From positions 340 to 14,590 of the forward strand of contig QHXU01000038.1 of the NCBI GenBank assembly GCA_003223065.1: DNA of 14,251 nucleotides. The letters run 5' to 3'. The notes beneath the pieces are model-generated. The model searched no databases. It had not been told where the DNA came from and saw nothing but the letters and a program-made list of their open reading frames with translations. Shown here piece by piece: positions 12,011 to 14,251 of the stretch. The number at the start of each line of letters is the position of its first letter. The first letter of the stretch is position 1. The stretch comes from Acidobacteriota bacterium (GTDB lineage: Bacteria > Acidobacteriota > Terriglobia > Bryobacterales > Bryobacteraceae). Made by a program: the position numbers and the translations under genes.

Positions 12011-14251
12011 CGTTCCACCACAACCGCCCCGGTCGTTCCGTTGTTGCCCACCGCCGCGCCAGTGCCCGCCGTCGCCCCATCGATCTGCAGATTGAAAGTC
12101 CCCGTGTCAGTGTTCGGTAAGAGCGTCTTAGTTACCGTGAGTGTAGACTTCCTGGTGTTGGTAATGGTGCAGGTCGTAGTAGTGTTAACCGCCAGGTTGC
12201 CCGTCGACAAAGATGTGCCGGACACTGGCCCGGAGCCGCAATCGATCGTTGTCAGGTAATTTGACAGGCTCGTGCCGGTGCCTGCCGTCTCGCCGACGGT
12301 ATGGGAACCCGCACTCACCACCTGGGGACCGGTAGTGCCTCCATTCGCGACATTGGCGCCGGTGCCCGCCGTCGTCCCGTCGATCTGCAGGTTGAATAAG
12401 CCCGTGTCACTGCTGGGCACCACAACCTTGTTGACGATCAAGACGGGATGCTTGCTGTTGTAGTAGTCGCATCGGACGTTTTCGCCCTCACTAAGAGGTA
12501 TGCTGGCGCTGGTTCCGGTCACCGTACCAACGGATACGCCAGCGTCGGTATCTGTGCAAGTGAGAAGATCCAACGTCCAGCCGTTGTTAGTCTGAGCTGT
12601 GGATAGATTCTCGGTAATACTGTAGGTCTGGAAGTTGACGATGTTCGCGAAAACTTTGGTGTTGGCACCAGCGGTAACACCGTCGTCCACCAAGGAGAAG
12701 GGGGATGTAACAGGGCCGGCTGCGGGGCTGGCGCTGAAGCTGAACTGTTCCGAACTTTGCGGGTTCGCGTGCTTCACGATGGTTATCGAACCCGGGAAAA
12801 CGACCGCGTCCGCAGCGATTTGCTTGTCCTGGCTGCCACCGCCCCCGTCAAGAGCGACGAAATGCGTGTGATAAGAAGAGCCGTTTACCGAGAGTAGCGT
12901 GTTCAGATTGCCCCAGTTCAGCCGTGTGGCCAGGTGGTCGCCCCAAGCCAACACGACCGTACTGGAAGTAGCCGTGAACGTAAGCGTGATGTTTTGCGTG
13001 GCGCTTGACCCCGCGTAGGCGCCTGTAAGACCGTAGGCGCTTGCATTGGTAATTGCTCCCCCGAACATTGCAAAACTGCCCGGCGCCACCGGTTGCACCG
13101 ACGTGTTAATCCCGTTAGCAGCCAAGCTTGGATCCAGCGGGATCGGGAACAGGGTGGGCGGACCCGAGCAACCGGTCACACCCAGGCAGGGGTCAGCCTG
13201 TGAAGGATACGCCAAGGTCCGGTTGAAGCTTGTGAGGTAATCGATCGCATGCTTCCCGCCGTCGGTTACGTCCCATCCGAACTGGACTGTATGCGTGCCG
13301 AGCGTCAGACCGTCCATAACGACGCGGTAAGGCGCTGAGTCGCCCTCATTGTAGTGAGCTTTCCCCGAGTTCAAGTTACCGTTGATCCAGACGCAAGCGG
13401 TTGGCGCGGTGGCCGGGCCATTGCTGCACCCGTCCAAGTTCGCACCGTCGGAAAACGACGTCTGGGCCGTCAATCCGGAACTCACTCCCGTCGCCGTCAG
13501 AGTGAAAATCACACCGTAGTCATGAATGTCTGTCGAAAACTGGCTGTTGGCGATCTTCCCGGAACTGTCCGCCACGGCCTGATACGTAACATCCGGATCC
13601 GGGCCGTTGGTTTCGTGAAAAACAAGATTGACAGTCTCGCCCGGTTGCCACCCGGTGCCGCTTACAACTACTGCCGTGTTTGGCGGGTAATCGTTCCTGT
13701 CGGTGGTGATGGTCGCATATCCCACCACTTCCGCGCTGGAAAGCGTACTGCTGCCTGCCGTTCCCCCGGCCATCATGGCCTTCCCGGGGCCGGTAGGGGC
13801 GCCGGTCGCCCCGGTTCGCGGGGATTTGAGATCTCCGATGCGCTTGAATAGGCCCTGCCAGGGGACGTACAGCTCGACTGCGGACAATGCCGATCCGGAC
13901 GAGGTCCCGCCAACAATCAGAACGCTGTTATTATCCGGGAGCCGAATGGCCTGATGCCCGTGGCGCGGGGTCAGCATGCCAGGCGCCGGCGAGAGTGTGT
14001 GCTTTTCGGGATCGTAGAGTTCGGCTACCGCAAGGTCGCCGGATCGCCCCTCGCCGCCCGCCAACAGCACCTTTCCGTCAAGCAGAGTGGTCGCCGAAAG
14101 ACCGGATCGCGCTAGCAACAGTTTGCCCGCAAACGAAACAGAGCCGCGTGTCGGATCGAAAATCTCAACTGAGTCGAGCACATTCGTTCCATGCGACCCG
14201 CCCGCGATCAGTACCCGTCCGTCCTGGAGGACGGCCGCTGCATGGTTCTTT
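11989..14251 (-). CDS. Giant secreted repeat protein, N-terminal part visible here (Kelch, Ig-like, first repeat modules); 5'-truncated and frameshifted
   Basis: The frame is open to the window edge: upstream of the GTG at 14181 it reads HAAAVLQDGRVLIAGGSHG, a Kelch-type motif, so the start lies outside the window. Four such motifs are seen (also TTLLDGKVLLAGGEG, AIRLPDNNSVLIVGGTS and PGKAMMAGGTAG), consistent with part of a Kelch or galactose-oxidase-like propeller. An Ig-like domain follows (TDRNDYPPNTAVVVSGTGW, then QPGETVNLVFHE), then about 220 beta-rich residues without a family I recognise, then the first repeat modules from 12789. The frame ends ERARTARC at 11989 because 28 bases are missing from the second array module. 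Joining both parts gives about 1,821 residues inside the window. High Thr/Ser/Gly content and paired cysteines suggest an exported protein; the signal peptide would lie outside the window. Confidence 0.8.
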   Translation of the reverse strand, partial: KNHAAAVLQDGRVLIAGGSHGTNVLDSVEIFDPTRGSVSFAGKLLLARSGLSATTLLDGKVLLAGGEGRSGDLAVAELYDPEKHTLSPAPGMLTPRHGHQAIRLPDNNSVLIVGGTSSGSALSAVELYVPWQGLFKRIGDLKSPRTGATGAPTGPGKAMMAGGTAGSSTLSSAEVVGYATITTDRNDYPPNTAVVVSGTGWQPGETVNLVFHETNGPDPDVTYQAVADSSGKIANSQFSTDIHDYGVIFTLTATGVSSGLTAQTSFSDGANLDGCSNGPATAPTACVWINGNLNSGKAHYNEGDSAPYRVVMDGLTLGTHTVQFGWDVTDGGKHAIDYLTSFNRTLAYPSQADPCLGVTGCSGPPTLFPIPLDPSLAANGINTSVQPVAPGSFAMFGGAITNASAYGLTGAYAGSSATQNITLTFTATSSTVVLAWGDHLATRLNWGNLNTLLSVNGSSYHTHFVALDGGGGSQDKQIAADAVVFPGSITIVKHANPQSSEQFSFSASPAAGPVTSPFSLVDDGVTAGANTKVFANIVNFQTYSITENLSTAQTNNGWTLDLLTCTDTDAGVSVGTVTGTSASIPLSEGENVRCDYYNSKHPVLIVNKVVVPSSDTGLFNLQIDGTTAGTGANVANGGTTGPQVVSAGSHTVGETAGTGTSLSNYLTTIDCGSGPVSGTSLSTGNLAVNTTTTCTITNTRKSTLTVTKTLLPNTDTGTFNLQIDGATAGTGAAVGNNGTTGAVVVERARTARC
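12011..12016 (-). other. Junction of a 28-base deletion that frameshifts the giant repeat gene
   Basis: The affected module spans 260 bases against 288 in its neighbours. Reading the minus strand, GTTGTGGTG is followed by GAACG and then GGCGCGAACGGC. The neighbouring module has 33 bases between the same flanks instead of five. The lost segment encodes about eleven residues, roughly SxGVQHTVSET, and changes the reading frame. Confidence 0.85.

Larger units (their letters stand above)
9599..12444 (-). repeat. Tandem array of ten about 285-300-bp coding repeats (prealbumin/CnaB-like modules)
   Basis: In protein order the modules lie at 12444-12145, 12144-11885 (carrying a 28-base deletion), 11884-11597, 11596-11309, 11308-11024, 11023-10739, 10738-10451, 10450-10163, 10162-9878 and 9877-9599. 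More divergent relatives flank the array at 12789-12445 and from 9598 downward. Complete modules are 93-100 residues. Two subtypes alternate: one starts TLTVTKTL and contains GANGTL(L/V)SNYTA; the other starts TLTVNK(V/I)LNP and contains AAVG(N/D)L. Each complete module has a Lys at position 6, a Glu in the GET/SET segment, a Cys in GG(A/D)C, a Cys in (T/V)CTITN and the Asn after it. The copies are also clearly similar at the DNA level, so the array can expand, contract or mis-assemble. Confidence 0.9.

Noticed and set aside
10592..12259. Long plus-strand open frame of 555 codons opposite the repeat array
   Set aside because: It is the antisense shadow of the GC-rich minus-strand repeats. Its apparent internal repeats mirror the real modules, and it resembles no known domain.
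9599..12444. CRISPR or non-coding satellite array
   Set aside because: The repeat units are about 285-300 bases, contiguous and in frame, and encode a conserved protein module; there are no short repeats with unique spacers.
14179..14181. GTG as the start of the giant repeat protein
   Set aside because: The same frame continues upstream with a clear Kelch-type motif to the window edge, so this GTG is an internal valine codon.

Overview
This window is about 14 kb of moderately GC-rich bacterial DNA with no rRNA, tRNA, transposase, phage or CRISPR signal. Three things would fit an Acidobacteriota (Solibacter/Bryobacter-like) soil bacterium: an ECF42-type sigma factor with its DGPF/YCII partner, a very large secreted Kelch/Ig-like/prealbumin-repeat protein, and dense ATGA-coupled metabolic genes. 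There is no phylogenetic marker gene here, so this placement is tentative.

Layout. Positions 1-6632 hold a tightly packed plus-strand run: a 5'-truncated uncharacterised protein, a YCII/DGPF protein, an ECF42 sigma factor broken by a frameshift near 1284, and then five genes whose ends overlap by 1-4 bases. These five are an ATP-grasp ligase, a YbdK/GCS2-like carboxylate-amine ligase, an M29-type metallo-aminopeptidase, a second and probably circularly permuted ATP-grasp-like protein, and a MaoC-type hydratase. A Dps ferritin-like gene follows on the same strand (6682-7197). It converges, with one base between the stops, on a minus-strand MmgE/PrpD-family gene with a Tat-like N-terminus (7199-8710). 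The rest of the window (8813-14251) is the 3' part of one very large minus-strand gene that runs off the right edge. Its product has Kelch-type repeats, an Ig-like domain, a long beta-rich region, about twelve tandem prealbumin/CnaB-like modules and a C-terminal domain containing TIGFWKNW. A 28-base deletion in one module splits this gene into two reading frames.

How the genes may work together. Three carboxylate-amine ligase-type genes plus a metallopeptidase in one translationally coupled operon suggest synthesis and trimming or turnover of a small peptide or amide metabolite. This is the best candidate for an undescribed system here. The sigma factor ends only 13 bases before that operon, so it may control it or be co-transcribed with it. 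The large repeat protein looks extracytoplasmic. Every complete module keeps a Lys/Glu/Asn set placed as in self-crosslinking CnaB domains, and also a conserved cysteine pair.

Both frameshifts could be real mutations or sequencing/assembly errors. The second lies in a repeat array, where assembly errors are common.
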